NCBI RefSeq assembly: GCF_024721115.1
Contig: NZ_JAMDHK010000010.1
Coordinates: 106,166-170,165 of the forward strand
Reading direction: 5' to 3'
DNA: 64,000 nucleotides
Origin: Salipiger pentaromativorans
GTDB taxonomy: Bacteria > Pseudomonadota > Alphaproteobacteria > Rhodobacterales > Rhodobacteraceae
The position numbers and the translations under genes are program-made. Below the pieces are notes generated by a model. It saw only the letters and a program-made list of their open reading frames with translations. It ran no database searches and was not told the DNA's origin. Below, piece by piece: positions 50,627 to 59,083 of this stretch; within the stretch, counting starts at the first letter, position 1, and each line of letters begins with the position of its first letter.

Positions 50627-52237
50627 TCAGCCGGCCGCGATGTCGTCAGGCGCATCACTGGCCGCGTCTTTTCCCCATCCGCCGCCGCCGGGGGTCTCGA
50701 GCGTGACGGTCTCCCGGTCTCCCAGAGTGATCGACCCTTTCGCGGCGGCTTCCCGTCGGACGCCGTCCCTGCCGGTGGTCCAGTTCTGGCCCGAAAGCCC
50801 CGCGCTGCCGCCATGAAGCCCGTAGGGGGCAAAGCGGCGCCGGTCGGTCTGAAGCGACACGCGGGCATCGTGGCCGACAATCTGGATCTCGCGGATCAGC
50901 CCGTCGCCGCCCGGATTCCGCCCCTGACCGCCCGATCCCTCGCGCAGCTCATAGCGCAGGCAGCGCAGCGGATAGCTGATCTCGAGCGACTCGATGGGGG
51001 TGTTGAGCGTGTTCGACATATTGGCGTGGACGCCCGACATGCCCGGCCCCATCGGTCGGCCGCCCTGGCCGCCGCCAGAGGTCTCGATATAGGTATAAGG
51101 GCGGCCGTTGCGCGGGTCGGTGCCGCCGATGCCGAGCAGGTTCATCGTGCCGTTCGACGCCGCCGCGATCCGTTCGGGCGCGATCTGCGAAAAGGCGCGT
51201 AGCACGGTATCGGCAAGCCGTTGCGTGGTCTCGGTGTTGCCCGCACAAACTGCCGCCGGGCGCTGCGCGTCGAGGAAGCAGCCCTTGGGAATATGCACGC
51301 GGATCGGTCGCAGCACGCCGGCATTCGGCGGCAGGCTCGCGTCGGTGAGCAGCTTGAGCGAATAGAAGATCGCCGACCAGCACATCGGCGCGACCGCGTT
51401 GACATTGCCCTTCACCTGCGGCGAGGTGCCGGTGAAATCAAAGCTCAGACCCTCCTGCGTGCGCTCGACCCGCAGCCGGATCCAGACCGGATCGTCGGAC
51501 GAGCCGTCGCTGTCGAGACAATCCTCCGACGTCCAGACCCCGATCGGAAGCTCGGCAAGCCGCGCCCGCATCCGCCGTTCGGTGTAGTCCAGGATCGCGC
51601 CCAGACCCTCTTCCAGCAGATCGGCGCCGAAGCGCTCGGCAAGCTCCGCCATCCGGCGCGCGCCGATGCGCAGCGCGGCAAGCTGTGCGTTCAGATCGCC
51701 GCGCCGCTCGTCGGGGGTGCGCACGTTGGTCAGCACGAATTCCATGATGTCCGGCTGTAGCTGTCCGTCGCGGTAGAGCCGGACCGGCGGGATGATCAGC
51801 CCCTCCTGATAGATCTCGGTCGACCGCCCCGGCATCGAGCCGGGCTCCATCCCGCCCACATCCGAATGGTGCGCACGCGAGGCGACATAGGCGACCCGCC
51901 GCCCGTCGATGAACACCGGCGCGATCAGCGTGATATCGGGCAGATGCGCCCCGCCGACATAGGGGTCGCTCACGATCGCCACGTCGCCCTCGGCCAGATC
52001 GCCGGTGCGGTCGAGCGTCGGACGGACCGCGCGCAGCATCGAGCCCAGATGGACCGGCACATGCTCGGCCTGCGCGACCAACTCGGCCCCGGCGGTGAAG
52101 ATCGCGCAGGAGGCGTCCATCCGCTCCTTGATATTGGGCGAAAAGGCTGTGTGCTTGAGCACCGCGCCCATTTCCTGCGCCGTCGCCTCGAGCGCGTTGC
52201 GCAGCACTTCCAGACGGATCGGATCGAATGTGCTCAT
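50627..52237 (-). CDS. hyuB: Hydantoinase/oxoprolinase subunit B (HyuB), copy 2
   Basis: A 536-residue HyuB protein (MSTFDPIRLEVLRNALEATA). Shared family blocks are HLGSMLRAVRPTLDRTGDLA, DVAIVSDPYVGGAHLPDITL, ASRAHHSDVGGMEPGSMPGR and the glycine-rich end ETPGGGGWGKD. It is clearly diverged from copy 1, so the two pairs probably handle different substrates or steps. It overlaps the upstream hyuA by four bases. Confidence 0.92.
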   Translation of the reverse strand: MSTFDPIRLEVLRNALEATAQEMGAVLKHTAFSPNIKERMDASCAIFTAGAELVAQAEHVPVHLGSMLRAVRPTLDRTGDLAEGDVAIVSDPYVGGAHLPDITLIAPVFIDGRRVAYVASRAHHSDVGGMEPGSMPGRSTEIYQEGLIIPPVRLYRDGQLQPDIMEFVLTNVRTPDERRGDLNAQLAALRIGARRMAELAERFGADLLEEGLGAILDYTERRMRARLAELPIGVWTSEDCLDSDGSSDDPVWIRLRVERTQEGLSFDFTGTSPQVKGNVNAVAPMCWSAIFYSLKLLTDASLPPNAGVLRPIRVHIPKGCFLDAQRPAAVCAGNTETTQRLADTVLRAFSQIAPERIAAASNGTMNLLGIGGTDPRNGRPYTYIETSGGGQGGRPMGPGMSGVHANMSNTLNTPIESLEISYPLRCLRYELREGSGGQGRNPGGDGLIREIQIVGHDARVSLQTDRRRFAPYGLHGGSAGLSGQNWTTGRDGVRREAAAKGSITLGDRETVTLETPGGGGWGKDAASDAPDDIAAG

Positions 52238-54333
52238 TGCGCCACCTCCACGATGATCGAGCCGGAGGCGAGTACGCGGGCGCGGTCGCCGGGGTAAAGG
52301 ATGGTGGTGGACGAGACTTCCTCGATGGCCGCCGGACCGTCGATCACATTGCCCGCAAGCAGCCCCTCGCGCGACCAGACCCGCGCCCTGTGCCAGGCGC
52401 CCTCTCCGCCGCCGTCGCCGGGTTCGAAATAGACCTGCCGCTCGCCGCGCAGCGCCGCGTCGGGCGCGGCGCCCTGTCCCGCCGGCACCTCCGGGAGATG
52501 CGGCTTTTCGATCTTGCCGATGCCGGTGATGTTGAAGCCCACGACCTCGAGCGGCGCGGCCGGGTCGGCATGGCCGAAGCGCGCCTCATGCGCGGCGTTG
52601 AACGCCTCGGGCAGCCCGGCCCACCAGCCGGGCGTGCCGGGGTCGGCATGGATCGGCAGGGCGAAACTCTGCCCCTCGTAGCGCAGGTCGATCTTGACCT
52701 CAAAGATCTGCCGGCCGGCGGGCACGCCATCCTCGTCCAGATGCCGCCGCGCGGTCGCGACCAGCCGGTCGATGATCTCTGCCGCACCCGCCTCGCCCAG
52801 GGCGCCAAAGGGCACCACATGGGTCTCGACGAAATCGTGCCGCAGATCCGAGATCAGCTGCCCCATCGCGCAGAGAATTCCCGGCGTGGGCGGCACCAGA
52901 ACGCTGGGCATCTTCAGCTCGCGCGCCACCGGGCTTCCATGCATCGGCCCGGCCCCGCCGAAGGGGACCAGCGCGAAATCGCGCGGATCGTAACCGCGCT
53001 CGACCGACACCACCCGGATGCCGCGCACGATATTGGCATGGGCGACGCGCAGGATCCCCGCCGCCGCCTCCTCGAGGCTGAGGCCCAGAGGCTCGGCGAT
53101 GTCGCGCCGGATCACCCGTGCGGCGGCTGCGGCGTCCATCTCCATCGTGCCGCCAAGCCGCGAACGTCCGTCGAAGCGCCCGAGCACGATATTCGCATCC
53201 GTCACCGTGGGCCTGTCGCCGCCGCGCCCGTAGCACACCGGCCCCGGCACCGCCTCGGCGCTCATCGGCCCGACGCGCAGCGCCCCGCCCTCGTCGATCC
53301 AGGCGATCGACCCACCGCCCGCGCCGATCGCGTTGATGTCGATCACCGGCAACTGGATCGGCACGGTCTCGAGCGAAGCGGCGCGGGTGATTTCGGGCCG
53401 TCCGCCCCGGATCAGGCTGATATCGGTCGAGGTGCCGCCGATATCCATCGTGATGATGTCACCGACGCCCGCGCTTGCCGCCACATGCGCCGCCGCGACA
53501 ACGCCGCCCGCCGGGCCGGACAGCACCGTGTGCACCGGCTTCTCACGCGCGCTGTCGAGGCTCATGAGTCCCCCCGCTGCGTCCATCACCATGACCGGCT
53601 TTTCGGGCGACAGACCCAGCCCGTCCTCGCTGTCCTGCAGGATACCCGACAGGGTGCGCAGATAGGTCTCCATCACCGGACGGAGATAGGCGTTCAGCAC
53701 TGCGGTCGAGGCGCGCTCGTATTCGCGGAACTCGGAATTGATGTCGGTCGAGGCGCAGACCGCCACGCCCGGCAGCGCCGCCTCGAGAATCTCGCGCGCA
53801 CGCCGCTCGTGTCTCGGGTTCGTGTAAGAATGCAGAAACAGGATCGCAACGCTCTCGACACCCGCCGCCGCCATCGCCGTGGCCGCTGCGTGCACCGCGT
53901 CCTCGTCCAGCGGCGTCAGCTCCTGCCCCAGATGGTCGATCCGCCCACCCGCGGTAAAGCACAGCTCGCGCGGCACCAGCTGCTCGGGATGCACCACCGT
54001 GATGTCGAACAGCGTCGGCCGGTTCTGCCGCCCGATCTGAAGCAAGTCGCGGAACCCCTCATTCGTCAGAAAGGCGGTCTTTGCCCCGTTGCGCTGGATC
54101 ACCGCGTTGGTCGCCGTGGTCATCCCGTGCCCGACATAGGCCACATCCGCGCCCGTCGCATCCTGCAGCGCCAGCGCCTTTTTCAGCCCCTCGGCCGTGC
54201 CAAGCGCCCGGTTGCCCGGGGTGGTCGATACCTTCGACACCGTAATGCAACGGGTTTCGGCATCATAGGCGATGCTGTCGGTAAAGGTGCCGCCCACATC
54301 GGAGGCCACACGAAATCTTTGATCGACGGTCAC
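52234..54333 (-). CDS. hyuA: Hydantoinase/oxoprolinase subunit A (HyuA), copy 2
   Basis: A 699-residue HyuA protein. GTG 54333 is taken as start (VTVDQRFRVASDVGGTFTDS) because an AGGA sequence lies about 8 bases upstream and the usual N-terminus begins here. Blocks: DVGGTFTDSIAYD, GHGMTTATNAVIQRNGAKTA, LSGPAGGVVAAAHVAA, TMDIGGTSTDISLIRGG and PFGGAGPMHGSPVAREL. It is the first gene of the operon, behind a palindromic operator and divergent from the TetR-type regulator. Confidence 0.93.
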   Translation of the reverse strand: MTVDQRFRVASDVGGTFTDSIAYDAETRCITVSKVSTTPGNRALGTAEGLKKALALQDATGADVAYVGHGMTTATNAVIQRNGAKTAFLTNEGFRDLLQIGRQNRPTLFDITVVHPEQLVPRELCFTAGGRIDHLGQELTPLDEDAVHAAATAMAAAGVESVAILFLHSYTNPRHERRAREILEAALPGVAVCASTDINSEFREYERASTAVLNAYLRPVMETYLRTLSGILQDSEDGLGLSPEKPVMVMDAAGGLMSLDSAREKPVHTVLSGPAGGVVAAAHVAASAGVGDIITMDIGGTSTDISLIRGGRPEITRAASLETVPIQLPVIDINAIGAGGGSIAWIDEGGALRVGPMSAEAVPGPVCYGRGGDRPTVTDANIVLGRFDGRSRLGGTMEMDAAAAARVIRRDIAEPLGLSLEEAAAGILRVAHANIVRGIRVVSVERGYDPRDFALVPFGGAGPMHGSPVARELKMPSVLVPPTPGILCAMGQLISDLRHDFVETHVVPFGALGEAGAAEIIDRLVATARRHLDEDGVPAGRQIFEVKIDLRYEGQSFALPIHADPGTPGWWAGLPEAFNAAHEARFGHADPAAPLEVVGFNITGIGKIEKPHLPEVPAGQGAAPDAALRGERQVYFEPGDGGGEGAWHRARVWSREGLLAGNVIDGPAAIEEVSSTTILYPGDRARVLASGSIIVEVAQ

Positions 54334-54345
54334 GGTCCAATCCTG

Positions 54346-54365
54346 TAACGATAACGTTTTAGTTA
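54346..54365. promoter_or_regulatory. Imperfect palindrome, likely TetR-type operator
   Basis: TAACGATAACGTTTTAGTTA is a 20-base imperfect palindrome (8 of 10 half-site positions pair) lying 13 bases before the GTG start of hyuA copy 2 and about 150 bases from the divergent tetR-type gene. Size and position fit a TetR-family binding site covering the start of the hyu/TRAP transcript. The remaining part of 54366-54515 is promoter space with no gene. Confidence 0.5.
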
Positions 54366-54515
54366 GTAAAAATCGGAATGCTGAACCTGTCAATAAAAAT
54401 CTCTGCCCGAGGGAAAATGCGCCGGCACCTGATGGGCTGCGATCTTTTGGCCCCGTGGATTTGACGTTATGACGGAAGCGAGATGGCAGGGTCTGTCTAA
54501 AAAGCGAGCGATGCG

Positions 54516-55208
54516 ATGACGAAGGACAAACCTCTTACCCAGCACGAGCTGCGCAGCCAGGCGACCCGTGCCCGAATCGTCGAGGCCGCTCATACCCAGT
54601 TCGTGGCCAACGGGCTCGAAGGCACGCGGATGGAAGCGATCTCGGCCGAGGCAGGGGTGAACAAGTCGCTTGTCTATCGCCATTTCGGCAACCGCGAGAC
54701 GCTATACCGCGAGGTGTTGGCGCGGGCCTATGGCCAGATCCGCGAGGCCGAAGCGCAGATCCATCTGCCCGAGGATCCGGTCGCGGCGCTGGACACGATG
54801 ATCTGCTTCACGCTGAATTACTACATTGAACACCCCGATTTCCTCGTTCTCGTCGGGATAGAGAACCTGAACGGAGGCGTCCATCTGCGCGAGGTGGCGC
54901 GCGACGTCCTGAAGGTCGAAAGGCTTGTCGAACGCTACCGGACCGTGATCCGCTGCGGCACCGATGCCGGGCTGTTCCGGCAGGGGATCGATCCTGTCGA
55001 TCTGTACCTCGTGGTTTCGTCGCAATGCTGGTTCACCGTCGCCACACGACACACCTTTGGCATCACCTTTCAGGTCGATGTGCTTGCCCGGGCCGAGATC
55101 GAACAGCGCGTCGCCCTCATCAAGCACACGGTTCTGGGCTTTGTGCTCGACGAGCCCCGGATCGACGCGCTTCTCGCCAGATCCGCCAAGCAGCCCACCG
55201 CAGGCTGA
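54516..55208 (+). CDS. TetR-family transcriptional regulator
   Basis: A 230-residue regulator. The N-terminal HTH region reads RARIVEAAHTQFVANGLEGT, then EAISAEAGVNKSLVYRHFGN with RETLYREVL. The C-terminal part (residues 80-220) includes LVGIENLNGGVHLREVARDV, a TetR_C-type ligand domain seen in regulators of catabolic genes. It is divergent from the hyuAB-TRAP operon and is its likely repressor. No lesion is visible. Confidence 0.93.
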   Translation: MTKDKPLTQHELRSQATRARIVEAAHTQFVANGLEGTRMEAISAEAGVNKSLVYRHFGNRETLYREVLARAYGQIREAEAQIHLPEDPVAALDTMICFTLNYYIEHPDFLVLVGIENLNGGVHLREVARDVLKVERLVERYRTVIRCGTDAGLFRQGIDPVDLYLVVSSQCWFTVATRHTFGITFQVDVLARAEIEQRVALIKHTVLGFVLDEPRIDALLARSAKQPTAG

Positions 55209-55579
55209 CCCGGACGCCCATGGGCCCGGTGCGGGACGAACACGCCCGCCGGCCGGATCGGCGAAAGAGTGCGGGTTGAGATCCGCCAGAGCCCGACCTG
55301 CAACATCGGACCTGATAGGCACGCATGGCAGCGCCGCACCCCTGTCAGGGAAGCGAGCGCTTGCCGCAGACCCAAAGGCTGCGCCCGAAGGTCAGCGCGA
55401 GGATGACCAGTATCGCACGCGAGACCGAGTGCTCGAAGAACGAAAGATATCAGTCGTTTCCGAAGCTGGAGACCTCCGACAACCCGCTTTATTGCATACA
55501 GCGGCCCCGAAGATCGACCTGATGTGGCCGCTATCACGACTGAGGTGGAGTTGATGGGTTGGTTTTCAGCCATCGGGCG
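55209..55579. other. Gene-free stretch after the tetR-type gene
   Basis: No reading frame here resembles a known protein on either strand. It separates the regulator from the transposase debris that starts at 55580 and may be composed of old IS ends. Confidence 0.3.
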
Positions 55580-55690
55580 TCAGGCGGGTGCAGCTCGGCT
55601 GATCGGCCACCGCAATCGTCCCATGTTGTAGACCATGTTGGCCAGCGTGATGATCGCCTTGGCAACCACATGCGCGGCGCAGGTCACGCC
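55580..55690 (-). pseudogene. Transposase C-terminal remnant
   Basis: The minus strand encodes AGVTCAAHVVAKAIITLANM and VYNMGRLRWPISRAAPA before a TGA at 55580-55582. The pattern AIITLANMVYNxxRL is typical of the end of IS5-type DDE transposases. Nothing more of the protein can be followed upstream. Confidence 0.45.
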
Positions 55691-55875
55691 TGCAAAGACT
55701 GGTCCGCCATTTGGGCCTTGCTCTCGGCGGACGCCCCGCCCAAGCACTTGCCGGACGGCTCCTTCTGCAGGTTAGGAAGGACACCTTCCTGCGCAGCGTT
55801 CGAGACACGACCAGCGAGCTCCGCCTCATCGGCATCGACGACTAGACATGACGCAAGGGGCAGCGATATAGCACG

Positions 55876-56215
55876 TTGATCTGTGACCTGGAGCGGCGCC
55901 AAGTTATCGACCTGCTGCCGGATTGGGAACCTGCCACTGTCGAGGCTTGGCTGCGGGCCCGCCCCGGGATCGAGGTTGTCACCCGCAATCGCAACGGCGG
56001 CTATGGCGGCGCCGTAAGGTTCACCTGGCGATGGACGCCGCGACAGGGAACATCCGTGCGGTCAAGTTCACCTCCAGCCACCAAGGCGACAGCCCGATCC
56101 TGCCGGACCTGCTGTCGCAGATCTCGGCCACCAAAGACATCGAGTCGGTCACTGCGGAAGGAGTATACGGCACACCGCGCTGCCATACCCCAATCTTTGA
56201 GTGCGGCGCGGAGCC
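55876..56215 (+). pseudogene. Chimeric transposase debris: ISL3-type then IS5-type
   Basis: Bases 55876-56005 encode ICDLERRQVIDLLPDWEPAT and VEAWLRARPGIEVV, the conserved core of ISL3-family transposases (DLERR includes a catalytic Asp). From about 56012 another frame encodes KVHLAMDAATGNIRAVKFTS and DLLSQISATKDIESVTAEGV, typical of an IS5-type DDE transposase. The two families are joined directly, so this is a product of nested insertion and deletion. Neither part could be functional. Confidence 0.65.
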
Positions 56216-56412
56216 GATCATACCGATCCGCTATTTCCGGGACTGGCATTTTGCCATCCCGCCATTTGGCAATCTTGATCCGGTCTTGGAAACTCAGGTG
56301 AGGATAGCAGCGGCCCATTGACGACCTCCATGCAATATTCTGTTTTCATACAGAATTTGCACTTAGGATGTGAATCCACCGACAATCGGCCCGGTATCGC
56401 AGAAGGTGTTCT

Positions 56413-56697
56413 ATGTGCAACGGGAAACGACCGACGACGGAGTTTCGGCGTGAAGCGGTGCGACTGGCGCTGACAAGCGGGCGTACACGAGGAGAGATCG
56501 CCGACGATCTCGGTATCGGCCTATCTACGCTGACGCGGTGGGTGAGGCAGGATCGAGATGCAGACGAACCTTTGGAGGACGATCCCGATCTGCGGGCGGA
56601 ACTGAAGCGGCTTCGCTGGGAGAGCGCGGTGCTCAAGCAGGAGCGCGATATCTTAAAAAAGGCTGCAGCGTTCTTCGCGAAAGACGCAAGTCGATGA
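56413..56697 (+). CDS. IS3-family OrfA
   Basis: A 94-residue IS3-type OrfA with the helix-turn-helix EFRREAVRLALTSGRTRGEI and DLGIGLSTLTRWVRQ, then a leucine-zipper-like helix LKRLRWESAVLKQERDILKK. A slippery run TTAAAAAAGG (56652-56661) precedes the end and fits the -1 programmed frameshift that makes OrfAB in IS3 elements. Its stop overlaps the orfB ATG at 56694. Confidence 0.85.
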   Translation: MCNGKRPTTEFRREAVRLALTSGRTRGEIADDLGIGLSTLTRWVRQDRDADEPLEDDPDLRAELKRLRWESAVLKQERDILKKAAAFFAKDASR

Positions 56698-57430
56698 GCT
56701 TTGCCTTCATCGAAGCGGAGAAGGCCAGCTTTCCCATCCACCGAATGTGCGATGTCCTGGGCGTTAGCCAGAGCGGGTTCTTCGCCTGGCGCGACCGTCC
56801 GGCTTGCCGACGCCAACGGTAGGACATCATCTATCTCGCGCATATCCGCACGGACTTCGCCATGTCGAACGGCACCTATGGCAGCCCGCGGATGCACCGG
56901 GATCTCATCTACGACGGCCACCGGATCGGGCGCCACCGAACGTCCCGGCTGATGCGGGAGAATGGCCTCGTGGCCCGTCAAAAGCGGCGGTTCAAGCGAA
57001 CCACGGACAGCGAACACGCCTGGCCTGTCGCCCCAAACCTGCTCGGTCAGGACTTCGAAGCCGAGCAGCCGGGCGCAAGTGGGGGGCCGACATCTCCTAC
57101 ATCTGGACGTCGCAGGGCTGGCTCTACCTTGCGGTCGTGCTCGACTTCCACTCGCGGCGGGTCGTTGGATGGGCAACGAGTGACCGACTAAGGCGCAGCC
57201 TCGCCGTCGAGGCTCTGCGGCGCGCCATTGCGAACCGCGACCCTGCGCCGGGGCTGGTCCAGCACTCCGATCGCGGCAGTCAGTATTGCTCTGTCGACTA
57301 TCAGGTCGTGCTCCGAAAACGCGGCATCCTGATCTCGATGAGCGGCAAGGGGAATTGCTACGACACCTCGATGGTCGACACGTTCTTCAAGACCATCAAG
57401 TCGGAACTGATCTGGCCGGTCGCCTGGACC
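56694..57430 (+). pseudogene. IS3-family OrfB transposase, degraded
   Basis: The frame from ATG 56694 gives MSFAFIEAEKASFPIHRMCD and a TAG at 56820-56822, then continues in frame with GTYGSPRMHRDL. A one-base loss near 57077 moves homology to another frame: KWGADISYIWTSQGWLYLAV (first Asp), VQHSDRGSQYCSVDYQ (second Asp) and MSGKGNCYDTSMVDTFFKTI, where the catalytic Glu of MVETFF-type motifs is Asp. Homology ends at about 57430 without the usual C-terminus, where the scpB remnant begins. The gene is dead by several criteria. Confidence 0.82.
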
Positions 57431-57676
57431 AGCTCGTAAGGGCGACCGGCCAACTCGACCTGAATGTCCTCGATCAGCATCTCGACCGAGGCCCCCTGCC
57501 CCACCACGCGGCCCAGATCCTAGCGACCGACCGGCAAGGCACTGGCGAAGAGCACCGCCTCGATCCGTCCCATCCATTCGCGCCAACGTAGTTCTTGCGG
57601 GAGGTCTTCAAGTTCTCGATCAATGGCGGCGGCGCCCTCAATCCGCCGGCTTACGTTTTCGAGTCGCCGTTGTCAT
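57430..57676 (-). pseudogene. scpB: ScpB-like segregation protein, 5' remnant
   Basis: ATG 57676 overlaps the end of the DUF1403 gene (ATGA). The first codons read MTTATRKRKPAD and then a frameshift leads to IDRELEDLPQELRWREWMGR, IEAVLFASALPVGR, a TAG at 57520-57522, and VEMLIEDIQVELAGRPYEL. This is the N-terminal winged-helix region of a plasmid-type ScpB (SMC-Scp complex) protein. The remainder was removed by the IS3 element. At least a frameshift, a stop and a truncation make it a pseudogene. Confidence 0.68.
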
Positions 57677-58626
57677 GGCCCGATCCCGTAGAGACGGAAG
57701 GTCGGCCGCCCGGTCAGCTCCCGCGCGACACCCATCTCGACCAGTCGATCGCAGAACCGCCGCGCAGCACGGTCCGTCATCGGAATGATGGTGCCGCGTA
57801 TGCACGGTGACAGCATCGACGCAGGTGCCACGGTATCTTCGGTCAGGAACAAATCGACCGCAGCATCCGATCCTTTCGCGCGGAGCTTTGGCGCAATGGC
57901 TCGAAGCGCTTCCGCATGGCGGGCAAGATCTCGTGCCAACCGGATCGTCTCTTCGATGGATTCGAGAATCCGCACCTAGACTGCAAGCTGGGGCCCCTTA
58001 ACTTGCAGTCTAGGTCGCGCAGCGCCGTCTTTGTCAAACGCTGAGCAGTGACAGGCAACACGGTCTTCCAGTTCAGCCCCGAGCCAGGATGATGTCCGAC
58101 AGCAGGCAGGCGACCCGCTCCGCCCGGTTGTCCACGTCGAGCACAGGGCGCAGGCCCGCCGAGCCGCCAGCCAGCGACCCTAGGGTTCGTGCACGTTCTT
58201 GCCCGGCGTCTAGCCAGCAAGCCACATCCTCCGAGCGATCGGGCCCGATCAGGTTTGCGATTTCGCCGGGTCTGTTCAGCCGAAGCCGCACCGTGTCGCG
58301 CCAGAACGCCGGCAGATGGCCATCGGGTCCCCGCGCCTCGCTCGGCGGCGTCAGATCGTAGGCATCGCGGATATCTGCTTCCCGCGCCAGCCGCCCTTCC
58401 AGTTTCGACGTCGCATTTGCCGAGCTCAGCACGAGCCGGTTCGCAAGCAGTTTGACCGGCAGCCATGCCGCTCATCGTTGATTAGCTGGTCGAGCAATGT
58501 CAGCGCCACCCCGGACCTAAATGCCACAGTTTCAAGGGTTTCCTCGCGCCCGTAGGTGACCCAGCCGGGTAACTTCGGTAGGCTGGGCAGCAGGTCGTCG
58601 GAGATCATGGCGGGCTGGTATATCAT
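57673..58626 (-). pseudogene. DUF1403-family gene, broken into three frames
   Basis: Pieces in order on the minus strand: an N-terminal part from ATG 58626 (MIYQPAMISDDLLPSLPKLP), a frameshift near 58450, a middle part (LLANRLVLSSANATSKLEGR to ERVACLLSDIILAR), a second shift near 58075 (LNWKTVLPVTAQRLTKTAL), then after a 40-base palindrome the C-terminal part ILESIEETIRLARDLARHAE to RRFCDRLVEMGVARELTGR. The pattern matches DUF1403 proteins, which occur on repABC plasmids of Rhodobacteraceae next to scpB-like genes. Function is unknown to me. Confidence 0.65.
57975..58014. repeat. 40-base palindrome inside the DUF1403 pseudogene
   Basis: CCTAGACTGCAAG (57975-57987) and CTTGCAGTCTAGG (58002-58014) are perfect 13-base inverted repeats. 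The 14-base centre contains GGGGCCCC, itself self-complementary. Each arm carries CTAG at its outer end. It interrupts the protein homology of DUF1403, so it looks inserted or left behind by excision of a larger element. It could also form a cruciform. Confidence 0.6.
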
Positions 58627-59037
58627 GCCGCAAGACTAACCCCTCGCGGCGCTTTCGACTACGGCATGATGCACAAACCGCCCCACCCTGCCGCTCATTT
58701 CTATGTCCAATAAGGCCTCTTAACCGGCATATATGGTCAGGCTCCACGACACGTCTGAAAGCAACTAGAAATCGTGCGATAAGGTGTCAAACAAGTCGTT
58801 GTTCAACAGGACAACGAAAGTGATCTTGCCTCGGTGACGAGCCTATCAGTGTGCGATCCTGACTCGCCGGTTTCGGCACATTCCGCCAGCGGGTGGATGA
58901 GGCTCGCGACGTGGCGCCTTACTTGGTCTTGATCTCACCAATCTGGCTTTTGGGCCCCTTCCCTTTCCGTTGGGTCGCTGTGATTGAACGCGGGTTGAAA
59001 GGGCTGACTTCACCCTGCATCACTCAGACCCCGTGAC
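58627..59037. other. Gene-free region beyond the repC 3' end
   Basis: About 410 bases without a credible gene on either strand, between the DUF1403 start and the palindromes after repC. It should hold the DUF1403 promoter and the terminator of repABC. No strong hairpin with a T-run was found. Confidence 0.35.
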
Positions 59038-59079
59038 GTTCACAGGTGTGAACCTTTGCGCATGTTCACACCTGTGAAC
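59038..59079. repeat. Two parS-like 16-base palindromes
   Basis: GTTCACAGGTGTGAAC at 59038-59053 and its reverse complement GTTCACACCTGTGAAC at 59064-59079, ten bases apart. Each is a near-perfect GTT-N10-AAC palindrome, the form of parS centromere sites bound by RepB of repABC plasmids. They lie five bases beyond the repC stop codon, one of the known parS positions. RepB encoded at 60490 is the expected binder. Confidence 0.7.
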
Positions 59080-59083
59080 TTGG

